Part shown: positions 1 through 9,468 of the stretch, piece by piece
Layout of the letters: each line of letters opens with the position of its first letter
Position numbering within the stretch: position 1 is the stretch's first letter
NCBI GenBank assembly: GCA_030530785.1
Contig: JAUMUJ010000001.1
Span: 62,001-126,000 of the forward strand
Direction: 5' to 3'
DNA: 64,000 nt
Origin: Moraxella sp.
GTDB taxonomy: Bacteria > Pseudomonadota > Gammaproteobacteria > Pseudomonadales > Moraxellaceae
The notes under the pieces: generated by a model
What the model was told of the DNA's origin: nothing
The model's database searches: none
What the model saw: the letters and a program-made list of their open reading frames with translations, nothing else
Position numbers and translations under genes: made by a program

Positions 1-56
1 GGAGGTTAAATGTTGGTGAAGAAGATCCTTTGCTAAGCGAGGGTTATATAAAATGA
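1..56 (+). CDS. 3' end of an unidentified gene (partial)
   Basis: A reading frame open from the left edge (frame 3) ends at TGA 54-56 with C-terminus RLNVGEEDPLLSEGYIK. Its stop overlaps the ATG of the next gene in an ATGA arrangement, typical of translational coupling. Too little is visible to name the product. The overlap is the main reason to believe it is real. Confidence 0.5.
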   Translation, partial: RLNVGEEDPLLSEGYIK

Positions 57-337
57 GCAGATTAGTTAAAGTAGTGTTGTTTATCATGGGATTGATAGCA
101 CTTTTTTACCTAATCATGACATTGACCGAAAAACAGCGTTTTTTAAGTCATCTGCGTAGTAACACGCCCAATCCTTATAAAGAGTGTGTGGTCGCTTATG
201 TGGACACACATTGGGATAGGGTGCATCAAGAATATTGGCAAAGGGTCAATGACAATAGCGAACGAATGCCAAGGGGCAGAACAGATATTGTGAAGTCTAT
301 GATAAATGCTTATGTGCCTTTATGTGATGGCGATTAA
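53..337 (+). CDS. small single-pass membrane protein, unknown function
   Basis: Encodes 94 residues. Residues 4-24 form one strongly hydrophobic segment close to the N-terminus, followed by a soluble, charged tail with two cysteines (about 45 and 91), so a membrane anchor with a periplasmic tail is likely. The start overlaps the stop of the upstream frame (ATGA), so the two are probably co-transcribed. I do not recognise the family. It ends just before the promoter-like sequence at 382-390. Confidence 0.6.
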   Translation: MSRLVKVVLFIMGLIALFYLIMTLTEKQRFLSHLRSNTPNPYKECVVAYVDTHWDRVHQEYWQRVNDNSERMPRGRTDIVKSMINAYVPLCDGD

Positions 338-355
338 GCCATTATTTTATCGTGA

Positions 356-748
<393 letters not shown>

Positions 749-979
749 ATGCTGGGTATAGAATGTGGTATTATGCCGTTGAATTGTTATTGTGGAGCAA
801 TGTATGGTTACTGGGAAACGTTTGATTTAAGAAAATAAAATAAACGATTTTATCGCTATTTTCTTTCGCTGAATAAAGACAAGTCCCTTTTTGGAAACTC
901 ACCAATTACCGAAGTACAATACCCTCAATTAACGTAGTTCTTGGAAATGTTTTGTTGGAAAAAGGATAATAAGCCATGA
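749..979 (+). pseudogene. decayed open frame with two in-frame stops
   Basis: In the frame of ATG 749, a protein-like sequence can be read through TAA 836-838 and a TAG near 935 to a terminal TGA at 977-979 that overlaps ATG 976 of the next frame. Segments such as NKRFYRYFLSLNKDKSLFG look coding, but I do not recognise a family. It is most likely a remnant carried along with the serS fragment. Low confidence. Confidence 0.3.
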
Positions 980-1239
980 CTACTTGGGTTGGATTTGCTT
1001 TGTTTTAGTTTTTTTCTTTGGGTGCGTTCTTTGAGAATAGAATAAACAAAAAAAGAAGTAGCTTAAACTTTGCTCCTGCATTTTATTTCTTTTGTATTTT
1101 TTTATATTTTGGTGTGTATGAGAGACATTTTGGTATTATTTTAGCTCTGCTATATTTGTGCTTGCTAATCGTGTTTAATATGCTAATCGCTGGATTAGAT
1201 GATTACTTTTCAAAAGATTACCCCACATCGGATAAATAA
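976..1239 (+). pseudogene. small two-helix membrane protein gene interrupted by TAG
   Basis: ATG 976 has a good ribosome-binding site (AAGGA at 962-966). The frame runs MTTWVGFALF, then TAG at 1006-1008, then continues open to 1239. The downstream part encodes two hydrophobic stretches (about residues 20-40 and 45-63 of the reconstructed protein) and a charged tail. It could restart at TTG 1018, but the RBS belongs to 976. A nonsense-disrupted membrane protein is the simplest reading. It ends 3 bases before tkt. Confidence 0.5.
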
Positions 1240-1242
1240 GTT

Positions 1243-3252
1243 ATGACCGTTTCTGTTCCTTTACTAAACCAACGCCACAACGCCAACGCCATTCGCATTC
1301 TTACGATGGATGCTGTCCAAAAAGCCAACTCAGGACACCCTGGGGCTCCCATGGGCATGGCGGACATTGCCGAAGTCGTGTGGCGTGAATTTTTAAATCA
1401 TAACCCCAAAAACGCCAAATGGGTAAACCGAGACCGTTTTGTGTTATCAAACGGGCATGGCTCTATGCTACTGTACGCTTTGCTCCATTTGACGGGTTAT
1501 GATTTGACCATTGACGACATTAAGAGCTTTCGCCAACTGCACGCCAAGACCGCAGGACACCCCGAACATGGCTATGCTGATGGCATTGAGACGACCACAG
1601 GGCCTTTGGGACAAGGTATCGCCAATGCGGTGGGCTTTGCGTTGGCAGAAAAGACTTTGGCAGGGCAATTTAACAAGCCTGACAATGCCATCATAGACCA
1701 TTATACCTATTGTTTTTTAGGAGATGGTTGTCTGATGGAGGGCGTGTCGCACGAAGCCTGCTCTCTGGCGGGTACGTTGGGGCTTGGCAAGCTCATCGCC
1801 TATTATGATGATAATGGCATCTCCATTGATGGCGAAGTACAAGGGTGGTTCTCTGATGATACTGCCAAACGCTTTGAAAGCTATAACTGGCAAGTGCTTT
1901 ATGTGGACGGACACAACAGTGAGCAAATCCGTGAAGCGACCCGTCAAGCCAAAGCCGAAACAAACAAGCCCACGCTTATCATCTGTAAAACCATCATCGG
2001 TCTGGGCAGTCCAAACAAACAAGGTAAAGAAGACAGTCATGGCTCACCGCTGGGGTCAGATGAGATTGCTCTTGCCCGAGCTGAGTTGGGCTGGGATAAT
2101 ACCAATGCCTTTGAGATTTCTGATGAGATTTACAAGGCATGGAATGCGTGCGACAAGGGTGAGAAGCTAGAAAGCGACTGGAACGCCCAATTTGCTGACT
2201 ACCAAGCCAAATACCCAACCGAAGCGGACGAGCTTAAACGCAGACTGTCAGGCGAGTTACCAAAAGATTTTTCTGCCAAAGCGGACGAATTTATCAAAGT
2301 CTGCCAAACCAAAGGCGAGACCATTGCTACTCGTAAGGCCAGCCAAAATACCATTAGTGCGTTTGCTCCATCATTGCCTGAGATTTTGGGCGGTTCGGCG
2401 GATTTGGCAGGATCAAATCTGACTTTATGGAGCGGTGCTAAGGGTGTGCAAGACCATACGGACGGCAACTATGTGCATTATGGTGTGCGTGAATTTGGCA
2501 TGACCGCCATCGCCAATGGTGTGGCTCTGCATGGTGGATTTATTCCTTATACTGCTACGTTTTTGATGTTTATGGAATACGCTCGTAATGCGGTGCGTAT
2601 GTCGGCTTTAATGAAACAGCGTGTCATCAACGTTTATACTCATGACAGCATTGGGCTTGGCGAAGATGGACCAACTCATCAGCCTGTGGAGCAGATTGCA
2701 AGTTTGCGTCAGACACCCAATCACTTCACTTGGAGGCCGTGTGACACGGTAGAGACAGCGGTTGCGTGGAAAATCGCCCTACAAACTGCTAATGCTCCCA
2801 CATCGCTTATTCTGTCTCGCCAAAACCTTGCTCATCAAGACCGTACGGATGAGCAAATCGCCTTAATTGAAAAAGGAGCGTATGTACTCACCAAAGAGCA
2901 AGGCGACTTACAAGCCATCATTATTGCCACAGGATCAGAAGTGGATTTGGCGGTGCAGGCTCATAAGGCATTGAGCGAGCAGGGCGTGGGCGTGCGTGTG
3001 GTGTCTATGCCATGTGCGGAGATTTTTGTAAGGCAAGAGCGTGCTTATATAGAGAGTGTCCTGCCCAGTGATATCCGCAGTCGGGTGGCGGTAGAAGCGG
3101 GCATTAGTGATTATTGGTATAAATTTGTCGGACTTGACGGTAAGGTCATCGGCATGACGACCTTTGGCGAGTCTGCTCCTGCCAAAGACTTGTTTAATCA
3201 TTTTGGCATTACCACCGATAAAGTGATTGAAGCGGTAAAATCGCTTATCTAA
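1243..3252 (+). CDS. tkt: transketolase
   Basis: 669 residues, the usual bacterial length. Transketolase (thiamine diphosphate dependent) moves two-carbon units between sugar phosphates in the non-oxidative pentose phosphate pathway. The N-terminal ThDP domain shows GHGSM, GPLGQG and the ThDP motif GDGCLMEG (about residue 155) ending with the Mg-binding D-x-N. The middle Pyr domain has [14 protein letters not shown] (about 470-485), and the C-terminal domain follows. No convincing ribosome-binding site precedes ATG 1243; the preceding frame ends 3 bases upstream. A broken copy of its own 5' end lies at 430-511, so the native promoter region appears to have been displaced by an insertion of about 800 bases. 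A terminator follows at 3268. Confidence 0.97.
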   Translation: MTVSVPLLNQRHNANAIRILTMDAVQKANSGHPGAPMGMADIAEVVWREFLNHNPKNAKWVNRDRFVLSNGHGSMLLYALLHLTGYDLTIDDIKSFRQLHAKTAGHPEHGYADGIETTTGPLGQGIANAVGFALAEKTLAGQFNKPDNAIIDHYTYCFLGDGCLMEGVSHEACSLAGTLGLGKLIAYYDDNGISIDGEVQGWFSDDTAKRFESYNWQVLYVDGHNSEQIREATRQAKAETNKPTLIICKTIIGLGSPNKQGKEDSHGSPLGSDEIALARAELGWDNTNAFEISDEIYKAWNACDKGEKLESDWNAQFADYQAKYPTEADELKRRLSGELPKDFSAKADEFIKVCQTKGETIATRKASQNTISAFAPSLPEILGGSADLAGSNLTLWSGAKGVQDHTDGNYVHYGVREFGMTAIANGVALHGGFIPYTATFLMFMEYARNAVRMSALMKQRVINVYTHDSIGLGEDGPTHQPVEQIASLRQTPNHFTWRPCDTVETAVAWKIALQTANAPTSLILSRQNLAHQDRTDEQIALIEKGAYVLTKEQGDLQAIIIATGSEVDLAVQAHKALSEQGVGVRVVSMPCAEIFVRQERAYIESVLPSDIRSRVAVEAGISDYWYKFVGLDGKVIGMTTFGESAPAKDLFNHFGITTDKVIEAVKSLI

Positions 3253-3267
3253 ACCCCAACCTTATCA

Positions 3268-3294
3268 AACGTGCCTGCATTGGCACGTTTTTTT
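3268..3294 (+). terminator. rho-independent terminator after tkt
   Basis: Eight-base-pair stem AACGTGCC / GGCACGTT with a six-base loop, followed by a run of T, 16 bases after the tkt stop. Confidence 0.9.
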
Positions 3295-3314
3295 ATAAAA
3301 ATCAATCACTTATA

Positions 3315-3343
3315 TAGACAGTAGAATCAGGGTGTGCTATAAT
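3315..3343 (+). promoter_or_regulatory. sigma-70 promoter of the secreted protein gene at 3368
   Basis: TAGACA (3315-3320), 17-base spacer, TGC-TATAAT (-10 at 3338-3343 with TG extension). Transcription would begin near 3350, so upstream start codons at 3332 are excluded and ATG 3368 is the start. Confidence 0.75.
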
Positions 3344-3367
3344 GATGTTTTATCCAGAGAAAAACCC

Positions 3368-3868
3368 ATGAAAGCCGTTCAATCTTTGTCTGTTGCAATC
3401 ATCGCTATGATGAGTATGGCAACAGTCGCCTACGCAGAGCCAAAGCCAGTAACCGATAAAAATGAGCTGGTCGGCTGCTATGAAAGAATTAACTTTTCGC
3501 CCACATTTGCCAAGCAGATGAACCCACAAGAATACTGGGTGCAACCTTATCAATGGTTTTGTTTTGACCAAGACGGCACGTTTTCAAGTGCGATGTCCAC
3601 ACAATATGACCAAAAAACCACCCAAAGCCTACAACGCACCTTTAAGGTATTGCCAAAAACCTTTCGCTATGAATTTATCCAAAAAGGCATTGTTAAGACC
3701 GCAGATGATAAAGGCTTAGAAACGCTATATTGGCAAACGACTTTTTTAGATAAAGACATTACCGCACCTGATGGCACGCTTGTGTCAAAAGGGGTGCTGA
3801 TTATGGGCTTGATACACCCTGAAACAGGCGAGATGATGTATTGGCGTTATCTTAAAAAGTTAAAGTAA
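3368..3868 (+). CDS. secreted protein of unknown function
   Basis: 166 residues. The N-terminus MKAVQSLSVAIIAMMSMATVAYA is a clear signal peptide with an AYA cleavage site before EPKPVT, so the mature product of about 143 residues is periplasmic or exported. It is rich in aromatic residues and reads as a small beta-rich domain (GCYERINFSP, WFCFDQDGTFSS). The start is set by the strong promoter at 3315-3343. It is monocistronic, flanked by terminators. I do not recognise the family. Confidence 0.8.
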   Translation: MKAVQSLSVAIIAMMSMATVAYAEPKPVTDKNELVGCYERINFSPTFAKQMNPQEYWVQPYQWFCFDQDGTFSSAMSTQYDQKTTQSLQRTFKVLPKTFRYEFIQKGIVKTADDKGLETLYWQTTFLDKDITAPDGTLVSKGVLIMGLIHPETGEMMYWRYLKKLK

Positions 3869-3892
3869 TGACAAATCATAAAATAAGATTTT

Positions 3893-3924
3893 AAATGGCA
3901 CATGGATTTAAATGTGTCATTTTT
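3893..3924 (+). terminator. rho-independent terminator
   Basis: Eleven-base-pair AT-rich stem (AAATGGCACAT / ATGTGTCATTT with one G-U pair), eight-base loop, T tail. It ends the transcript of the secreted protein gene at 3368. Confidence 0.7.
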
Positions 3925-4001
3925 ATGTTTGATAACCGCTTGTTTTTTACTAAAAATGGCTTTAAAATCAGAATAATTTTAAGTTTTATGTGGGAATTGT
4001 G

Positions 4002-5081
4002 ATGACCGATATTTTACGTCAACCTGCCGAAGTGATTTATGCTCACGAATTATCCGCCCTAAAAGCGGAAGACATCAGTCCAAAACCGACAGGGTGGCAA
4101 CTGTCGCCCCAAGCGGTGGTCAAATATCTCATGGGTGGCACGACAAAAGACGGTACAACCATCAGCGAAAAATATGTGGGCAATCGCAAGCTCATTGAGA
4201 CGGCGGTGGCGACATTGGCGACCGATAGGGCATTGCTACTTTTGGGCGTACCAGGTACGGCAAAATCGTGGGTGTCTGAGCATTTGTCGGCAGGTATCTG
4301 TGGCGACAGCACCCGAGTGATTCAATGCACCGCAGGCACGGACGAAAACCAAATCCGCTATGGCTGGAATTACGCCCAACTGCTTGCCAAAGGTCCAAGC
4401 CGTGATGCTCTTGTCCCCACGCCTCTATTTCGTGCCATGCAAGATGGGACACTGTGCCGACTAGAAGAGCTGACTCGCATGGGTTCGGACGTACAAGACA
4501 CGCTCATCACGGTGTTGTCCGAAAAAATGCTACCCATCAGCGAACTTGATGATGCTGTCTATGCCAAGCGTGGTTTTAATGTCATTGCCACCGCCAACAA
4601 CCGAGACAAGGGGGTCAATGAGCTGTCTTCTGCCTTAAAACGCCGTTTTAATGTTGTGGTGTTGCCTTTGCCTGACGACATGAACGAAGAGATAGCCATT
4701 GTCGCCAAACGTGTGGCAGAAATGGGAGCAAGCCTAGAACTGCCCGTACCAAAAAATACTGCCGATGAGATTGCCAAAGTCATCACCATGTTCCGTGAGC
4801 TTCGTGGGGGTGAGACCTTAGATGGTAAGATTGCCCTAAAAACACCCACAGGCAACCTATCTACCGCCGAAGCCATATCTGTCATGGTAAGCAGTTTGTC
4901 GCAGTCGCATTGGTTTGAAAATGGCACGTTGTCAGCCGACATCGTGAGCCAAAATATTTTGGGGGCGATTATCAAAGACCCTGTCCAAGACAAGGCGGTA
5001 TTAGAAGAATATCTAGAAACGGTATTAAAAAAGCGTAAAGAGTATGCCGAATTTTATCGGATTTTTAATGAGTTGTTGTGA
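4002..5081 (+). CDS. MoxR-type AAA+ ATPase (YehL-like)
   Basis: 359 residues from ATG 4002; an in-frame GTG at 3990 would add four. Walker A is GVPGTAKS (about residue 82). A Walker B-like segment CRLEELTRM and sensor region VIATANNRD follow, then ALKRRFN as arginine-finger or sensor region. This is a MoxR-family ATPase; these usually work with a von Willebrand A protein as chaperones or activators. Here the VWA partner is two genes downstream and a DUF5682 protein lies between, the same set as yehL-yehM-yehP in E. coli. A preceding terminator shows it begins its own transcription unit. The substrate is unknown. Confidence 0.9.
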   Translation: MTDILRQPAEVIYAHELSALKAEDISPKPTGWQLSPQAVVKYLMGGTTKDGTTISEKYVGNRKLIETAVATLATDRALLLLGVPGTAKSWVSEHLSAGICGDSTRVIQCTAGTDENQIRYGWNYAQLLAKGPSRDALVPTPLFRAMQDGTLCRLEELTRMGSDVQDTLITVLSEKMLPISELDDAVYAKRGFNVIATANNRDKGVNELSSALKRRFNVVVLPLPDDMNEEIAIVAKRVAEMGASLELPVPKNTADEIAKVITMFRELRGGETLDGKIALKTPTGNLSTAEAISVMVSSLSQSHWFENGTLSADIVSQNILGAIIKDPVQDKAVLEEYLETVLKKRKEYAEFYRIFNELL

Positions 5082-5103
5082 GTTTGGGAATTGGGTTTTA
5101 ATT

Positions 5104-5111
5104 GGGGGGGG
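5104..5111 (+). repeat. poly-G tract (8 G) upstream of the DUF5682 gene
   Basis: Eight consecutive G in the 111-base gap between the AAA+ gene and the gene at 5193. Homopolymeric G runs of this kind can slip, and Moraxella uses them upstream of some surface genes. It sits about 80 bases before the ATG, where length change could alter promoter spacing or leader structure. Confidence 0.6.
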
Positions 5112-5192
5112 AATATTCGCCTTATAAAAACCCAACCATTTTAAAAACATATCATGCCCTAACATTCATTAAAATCACCTTAAAAGGATAAT

Positions 5193-7574
5193 ATGAAAAA
5201 CATTCATTATTTTGGCATCAGGCATCATGGTGTGGGTAGCACCAAACGCCTATTGTCCGCTCTTGACCGCCTAAAACCCAAAAAGGTGCTGATAGAAGGG
5301 GCGAGCGATTGCACCGAGCTGTTGCCCTTATTGGCTCATGCCCAAATGCGTCCGCCTGTGGCACTGCTTGCTTATGCCAATGAATTTCCCGAATGCCATG
5401 TTTATTATCCTTTTGCCAATTTTTCGCCCGAATATCAAGCGGTACTTTGGGCGATAAATCATGGGGTCCAAGTGGCATTTATTGATTTGCCTGTGTCGGT
5501 AACATTGGCAGGGCAAATTAAGCAAATGCAAAATTTAAAAGAGCAAATGGAGCAAGAATTAAATGATGAAATAAAAGATAAAGTAGAAAATGATACAGAT
5601 GATGATTTAACCAATGAATTAACTGATAAACAACAAGAGCTTATCCAATTACGCCTTGACCCCATTGGCGTGATTGGGCGTTTGGCAGGTTATGATGACG
5701 GCGAGAGCTTTTGGAATGACGTGGTGGAGCAGTCGGCAGTTGATGACGTGGCGGTATTTGGGGCGGTGCATGAGATGATGAGAGTCTTACGCCAAAGGGT
5801 GCTAGATGAAAAGATTGCCGACCACGACAGCGACACGGACAGGGACAACTGCCGAGAAGCCTTTATGCGTCAAGAGATTAGACGGCACGCCAAAGACACG
5901 AACGAGTGCGTGGCGGTGGTGTGTGGGGCGTGGCACGTTCCTGTGTTGTCGCCTGAGTTTGCCCTGACCCAAGACGGCAAAGCGATGACCTACACTGCCA
6001 AATCCGATACGGCATTATTAAAAAATCTGCCCAAAAAATTAGCCACGTCCAAATTTAAAACCACATGGATACCCTACACCAGCCCACGCCTAGCCAAAGT
6101 GGCACAAGGTTATGGCTATGGGGCAGGGGTGGACGCTCCCATGTGGTATCAGCATTTGTGGGAAAATAGTACAAATGTACACGAAAACTGGCTCACCAAA
6201 GTCGCAACCGCCCTACGACAAAGGGGTCATGCCATCTCAACAGCGTCTGTGATAGAAGCGGTTCGCCTTGCCCAAAGTTTGACACTGGTGCGTGGACGGC
6301 GTGCGGTGGGGTTTGAGGAGCTGACAGATGCGGTGGTGGCGTGCCTGTGTTTTGGCGAGCGGGTGCTATGGCAGACGATAGCCGATGAGGTATTGCTTGG
6401 CAAAGATGTGGGCGGTATTCCTGATGATTTGCCCCTAGCACCGTTACTAGAAGATTTGGAACGTTTAAAAAAACAGACCAAATTAAAAGCCGAAGCCGTC
6501 CCCAAAGAGGTGGATTTTGACCTAAGAAGCCAGATTGGGCTAAAAAAATCACACCTAATGCACCGCCTTACCATTTTAGGTGTGCCATGGGGCGAGCCAC
6601 GCCACACAAGGAGCAGTAGGGGGACATTTCGTGAGCGGTGGCAGATTTGTTGGCAAGCAGAGTTTGCTGTGTCGCTCATTGAAAGTCTGGTCTATGGCAA
6701 TACCATTTTTGAAGCGAGCAATAACCGTTTAACCGAGAAAATCACCCAAACGGACGAGCTTGGTGAGCTTGCCACACAAGTACAAACTGCCCTAGAAGCA
6801 GGACTGGATAAGTCTGCCATGATGGGCATCAAAAAACTGTCCGAACAAGCCGTGTATGCCGACAATGTGCTGACCTTGCTTGGCAGTTTGTCGCCACTTA
6901 TCCACTTAGAACGCTATGGCACGGCTCGCAAGGTTGCCCTTGATAAGGTGGGTGAGTTAATCTATGAGCTGACCGTCAAAGCAAGTGTGGGGTTGCCTTT
7001 TGCCATAAAAAACATCAACGATGACGAAGCAGACGACTATCACAAACACATCGTGGACGTGCATGGGGCGTTAATGCTTCGCCAGCATGATGAGCTGATG
7101 GACGTGTGGTGGCAGGCATTGGGCGAGATTGGTGAAGAACTGCTCAGTAGGGGTGGTCAAAGCGGTCATTGGCGAATTGTGGGGCTGTCAAGTCGTCTGC
7201 TATACCAAAGCGAGCGTTTGACGGCGGACAAGCTGACCACCACATTACAAAAAACGCTGTCGCCCATGGTGGAGACACGCCAATCGGCACGATTTTTTGA
7301 AGGTTTTTTTAGTGGGGCGACAGACCAGCTACTTTATGATAAATCCCTTTTGACCACCTTAGAGATGTGGCTGTTGGCTCTTGATGAGACGGATTTTACC
7401 GAGTATTTACCCCTGTTTCGCCGTGTGTTTGGACATTTGGACAGTCATGAGCGAAAACGGCTGTTGGAGATGATTTTTGGGCGTGGTGGGACTGATGATA
7501 TATTCGTTCATCATGATGATTTGGAGGAATTTTGGCAAATTCAAATCAAAGAGTTGGTAGGAGTGTTGGGGTAA
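5193..7574 (+). CDS. DUF5682 (YehM-like) family protein
   Basis: 793 residues with a good ribosome-binding site (AAAGGA). The N-terminus IHYFGIRHHGVGSTKRL (G-x-R-H-H-G signature), then LIEGASDCTELLP, matches DUF5682 proteins, which sit between a MoxR ATPase and a VWA protein in many bacteria. There is a coiled, acidic insertion around residues 110-155. A conserved histidine-containing patch VVCGAWHVPVLSP (about 245) hints at an enzyme fold, but no reaction is known. No signal peptide or membrane segment is seen, so it is cytoplasmic. The next gene starts 48 bases downstream, so they are probably one operon. Confidence 0.85.
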   Translation: MKNIHYFGIRHHGVGSTKRLLSALDRLKPKKVLIEGASDCTELLPLLAHAQMRPPVALLAYANEFPECHVYYPFANFSPEYQAVLWAINHGVQVAFIDLPVSVTLAGQIKQMQNLKEQMEQELNDEIKDKVENDTDDDLTNELTDKQQELIQLRLDPIGVIGRLAGYDDGESFWNDVVEQSAVDDVAVFGAVHEMMRVLRQRVLDEKIADHDSDTDRDNCREAFMRQEIRRHAKDTNECVAVVCGAWHVPVLSPEFALTQDGKAMTYTAKSDTALLKNLPKKLATSKFKTTWIPYTSPRLAKVAQGYGYGAGVDAPMWYQHLWENSTNVHENWLTKVATALRQRGHAISTASVIEAVRLAQSLTLVRGRRAVGFEELTDAVVACLCFGERVLWQTIADEVLLGKDVGGIPDDLPLAPLLEDLERLKKQTKLKAEAVPKEVDFDLRSQIGLKKSHLMHRLTILGVPWGEPRHTRSSRGTFRERWQICWQAEFAVSLIESLVYGNTIFEASNNRLTEKITQTDELGELATQVQTALEAGLDKSAMMGIKKLSEQAVYADNVLTLLGSLSPLIHLERYGTARKVALDKVGELIYELTVKASVGLPFAIKNINDDEADDYHKHIVDVHGALMLRQHDELMDVWWQALGEIGEELLSRGGQSGHWRIVGLSSRLLYQSERLTADKLTTTLQKTLSPMVETRQSARFFEGFFSGATDQLLYDKSLLTTLEMWLLALDETDFTEYLPLFRRVFGHLDSHERKRLLEMIFGRGGTDDIFVHHDDLEEFWQIQIKELVGVLG

Positions 7575-7621
7575 ATTGTGTGGCATTAAAATCAATCATT
7601 CATAACCAAAAGGAAAAAACC

Positions 7622-8803
7622 ATGAACACCCCAGAACAAGAAAAATCCCGCCGTTGGCATTTGGTGTTAGGTGGCGATGATGATAGCTTATCCGATAGGG
7701 ATAAACGCCTATCGGAGGCTCTGACCGCCCTATATGGTGGGGGCGATGACAACAACAAAGCCTCTCTTGGGCGGTCTGCCCCCAAAGTGGCAAAATGGCT
7801 TGGCGACATCCGAGAGTTTTTCCCAAGTTCGGTGGTGCAAGTGGTGCAAAAGGATGCCTTTGAACGGCTTGGACTAAAACAAATGCTCTTAGAGCCTGAA
7901 TTTTTGTCAGCGATGGAAGCGGACGTGCACTTGGTGGCGGATTTGGTGAGTTTGCGTAGTGCCATGCCTGATAAAACCTTAGACACAGCACGCCAAGTCA
8001 TCAAAAAAGTGGTGGACGAGTTGTTGAAAAAATTAGAAAACAAAACCACCGAAGCCATTCGTGGGGCGGTCAATAAATCCAAACGCACCCACCGCCCACG
8101 CTTTAACGACATTGATTGGGGGCGGACGATACAAGCCAATTTACGCCATTATCAGCCTGAATATCACACCATCGTGCCAGAGACACTCATCGGCTTTATG
8201 CGTCAAAATCGCAAATTGACCGACCTTGATGAGGTGGTTTTGTGCGTTGACCAGTCGGGTTCTATGGCAAGCTCGGTGGTGTACAGTGCGATTTTTGCAG
8301 GAGTTATGGCAAGCATTCCTACGGTCAAAACTCGGCTGGTGTGTTTTGATACGGTGGTGCTGGATTTGACGGACGACCTTGCTGACCCTGTGTCTGTGTT
8401 GTTTGGCGTACAGCTTGGTGGTGGTACAGACATTAACCAAGCGGTGGCGTACTGTGCTGATAAGATGGAACGTCCCGCCCAGACACATTTGGTGCTCATC
8501 ACTGACCTATATGAAGGGGGCAACGAAAAAGAGTTAATCAGCCGTATCGCTCAGCTAAAACGACAAGGCGTAAACGTGATTACCTTGCTTGCTTTGTCCG
8601 ATGATGGGCGACCGTCTTATGATGAAAATTTGGCAAAAGTACTTGCAGGGCTTGATTGTCCTGTGTTTGCCTGCACGCCTGATGAATTTCCTGACATGAT
8701 GGCAACTGCCCTAAAACGCCAAGACGTGCTGGCGTGGGCATCCGATAGGGGGATTAAGACGGTGAGAGCGGATGGTAAAGAAGTAGCCCCACAATCACCA
8801 TGA
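7622..8803 (+). CDS. von Willebrand factor A domain protein (YehP-like)
   Basis: 393 residues from ATG 7622, preceded by AAAGGA; a longer frame from 7532 lacks a site and overlaps the upstream gene. The C-terminal half is a VWA domain with a complete metal ion-dependent adhesion site: DQSGSM (about 210), GGGTDI (about 268) and ITDLYEGG (about 295). The N-terminal half is helical and charged. It is the expected partner of the AAA+ ATPase at 4002. In E. coli the equivalent set also has a SWIM zinc-finger protein (YehQ), which is absent here. Its last 50 bases overlap the convergent gene at 8754. Confidence 0.9.
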   Translation: MNTPEQEKSRRWHLVLGGDDDSLSDRDKRLSEALTALYGGGDDNNKASLGRSAPKVAKWLGDIREFFPSSVVQVVQKDAFERLGLKQMLLEPEFLSAMEADVHLVADLVSLRSAMPDKTLDTARQVIKKVVDELLKKLENKTTEAIRGAVNKSKRTHRPRFNDIDWGRTIQANLRHYQPEYHTIVPETLIGFMRQNRKLTDLDEVVLCVDQSGSMASSVVYSAIFAGVMASIPTVKTRLVCFDTVVLDLTDDLADPVSVLFGVQLGGGTDINQAVAYCADKMERPAQTHLVLITDLYEGGNEKELISRIAQLKRQGVNVITLLALSDDGRPSYDENLAKVLAGLDCPVFACTPDEFPDMMATALKRQDVLAWASDRGIKTVRADGKEVAPQSP

Positions 8804-9410
8804 CATGAATGGCGATGGTGGCATAAAATATCGTCCGAAATTGGGCTTTGGTGGTTTTATGATTTAACAGTTTATGAGCAAAAGTCGCCCCAATCCAACC
8901 GCCCAATACATCTATAAAATGTAGCGTGCTTTCAGGGGTTCGCCACTGGCTATTTTGAGCTTTGATTTTATCTTGGTAATACATCACAAAACTGATGACG
9001 CTCATCACCACATAAATAAAAGGCAGGTAGTTTGGCACGCCACTTGTCAAAGACATGATGGTCATCACCATAAAATAAATCAGTGCAAAACCACAAAGCA
9101 GATTTAGTACGCCATGTTTTTGTTCTTGGCGTTCTTGACGAGCTTTGTAGGCTTGTTGTTTTTGTTTTCGTTGCTCTTGTTCTTGCTGTTTTTTGGCGAC
9201 AGACAGGGCTTCTTGAATATTAACCGCCATGGGTCTGCCTTGCTTGTCTGCTTCAACATCAAACAAGACCTGTTCGCCAATCACGGGGTTTCTGTGTGCT
9301 TTAAAGCCTTTAATGTGAAAAAACAGCTCTTTATCAAATGCTTTAAATTGAATAAATCCAAACCCACGCTTATCGTCAAATTTAACAATATGTCCTTGAT
9401 GTTTTTCCAT
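8754..9410 (-). CDS. cold-shock domain plus DUF1294 membrane protein
   Basis: 218 residues from MEKHQGH; a frame from 9434 would add eight. Residues 1-65 are a cold-shock OB fold with the RNA-binding signature DKRGFGFIQF and ELFFHI. A basic Gln/Arg/Lys-rich linker (about 75-105) follows, then DUF1294 with three to four transmembrane helices containing RTPESTLHFIDVLGGWIGA. Architecture known from Acinetobacter and Moraxella; function unknown. The 3' end overlaps the VWA gene by 50 bases on the opposite strand. Confidence 0.9.
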   Translation of the reverse strand: MEKHQGHIVKFDDKRGFGFIQFKAFDKELFFHIKGFKAHRNPVIGEQVLFDVEADKQGRPMAVNIQEALSVAKKQQEQEQRKQKQQAYKARQERQEQKHGVLNLLCGFALIYFMVMTIMSLTSGVPNYLPFIYVVMSVISFVMYYQDKIKAQNSQWRTPESTLHFIDVLGGWIGATFAHKLLNHKTTKAQFRTIFYATIAIHVMVIVGLLLYHPLSPS

Positions 9411-9432
9411 GTCAATTCTTAATTTAATAACC

Positions 9433-9461
9433 AAAAAGCGATAATGAATATTACCGCTTTT
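9433..9461 (-). terminator. rho-independent terminator after metF
   Basis: Twelve-base-pair stem (AAAAGCGGTAAT / ATTATCGCTTTT, one G-U), four-base loop, T tail on the minus strand, a few bases after the metF stop. Confidence 0.75.
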
Positions 9462-9468
9462 ATCAAGA

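Noticed and set aside
1717..2040. 107-codon minus-strand frame inside tkt, and a 128-codon plus-strand frame at 1784-2170
   Set aside because: Both lie wholly within the well-supported tkt gene, have no ribosome site and no recognisable family.
6193..6679. 119- and 150-codon minus-strand frames inside the DUF5682 gene
   Set aside because: Antisense shadows of a conserved coding frame; no domain is recognisable.
7600..8139. 179-codon minus-strand frame inside the VWA gene
   Set aside because: Opposite a conserved VWA protein with a complete metal site; the antisense frame has a Ser-rich, low-information sequence.
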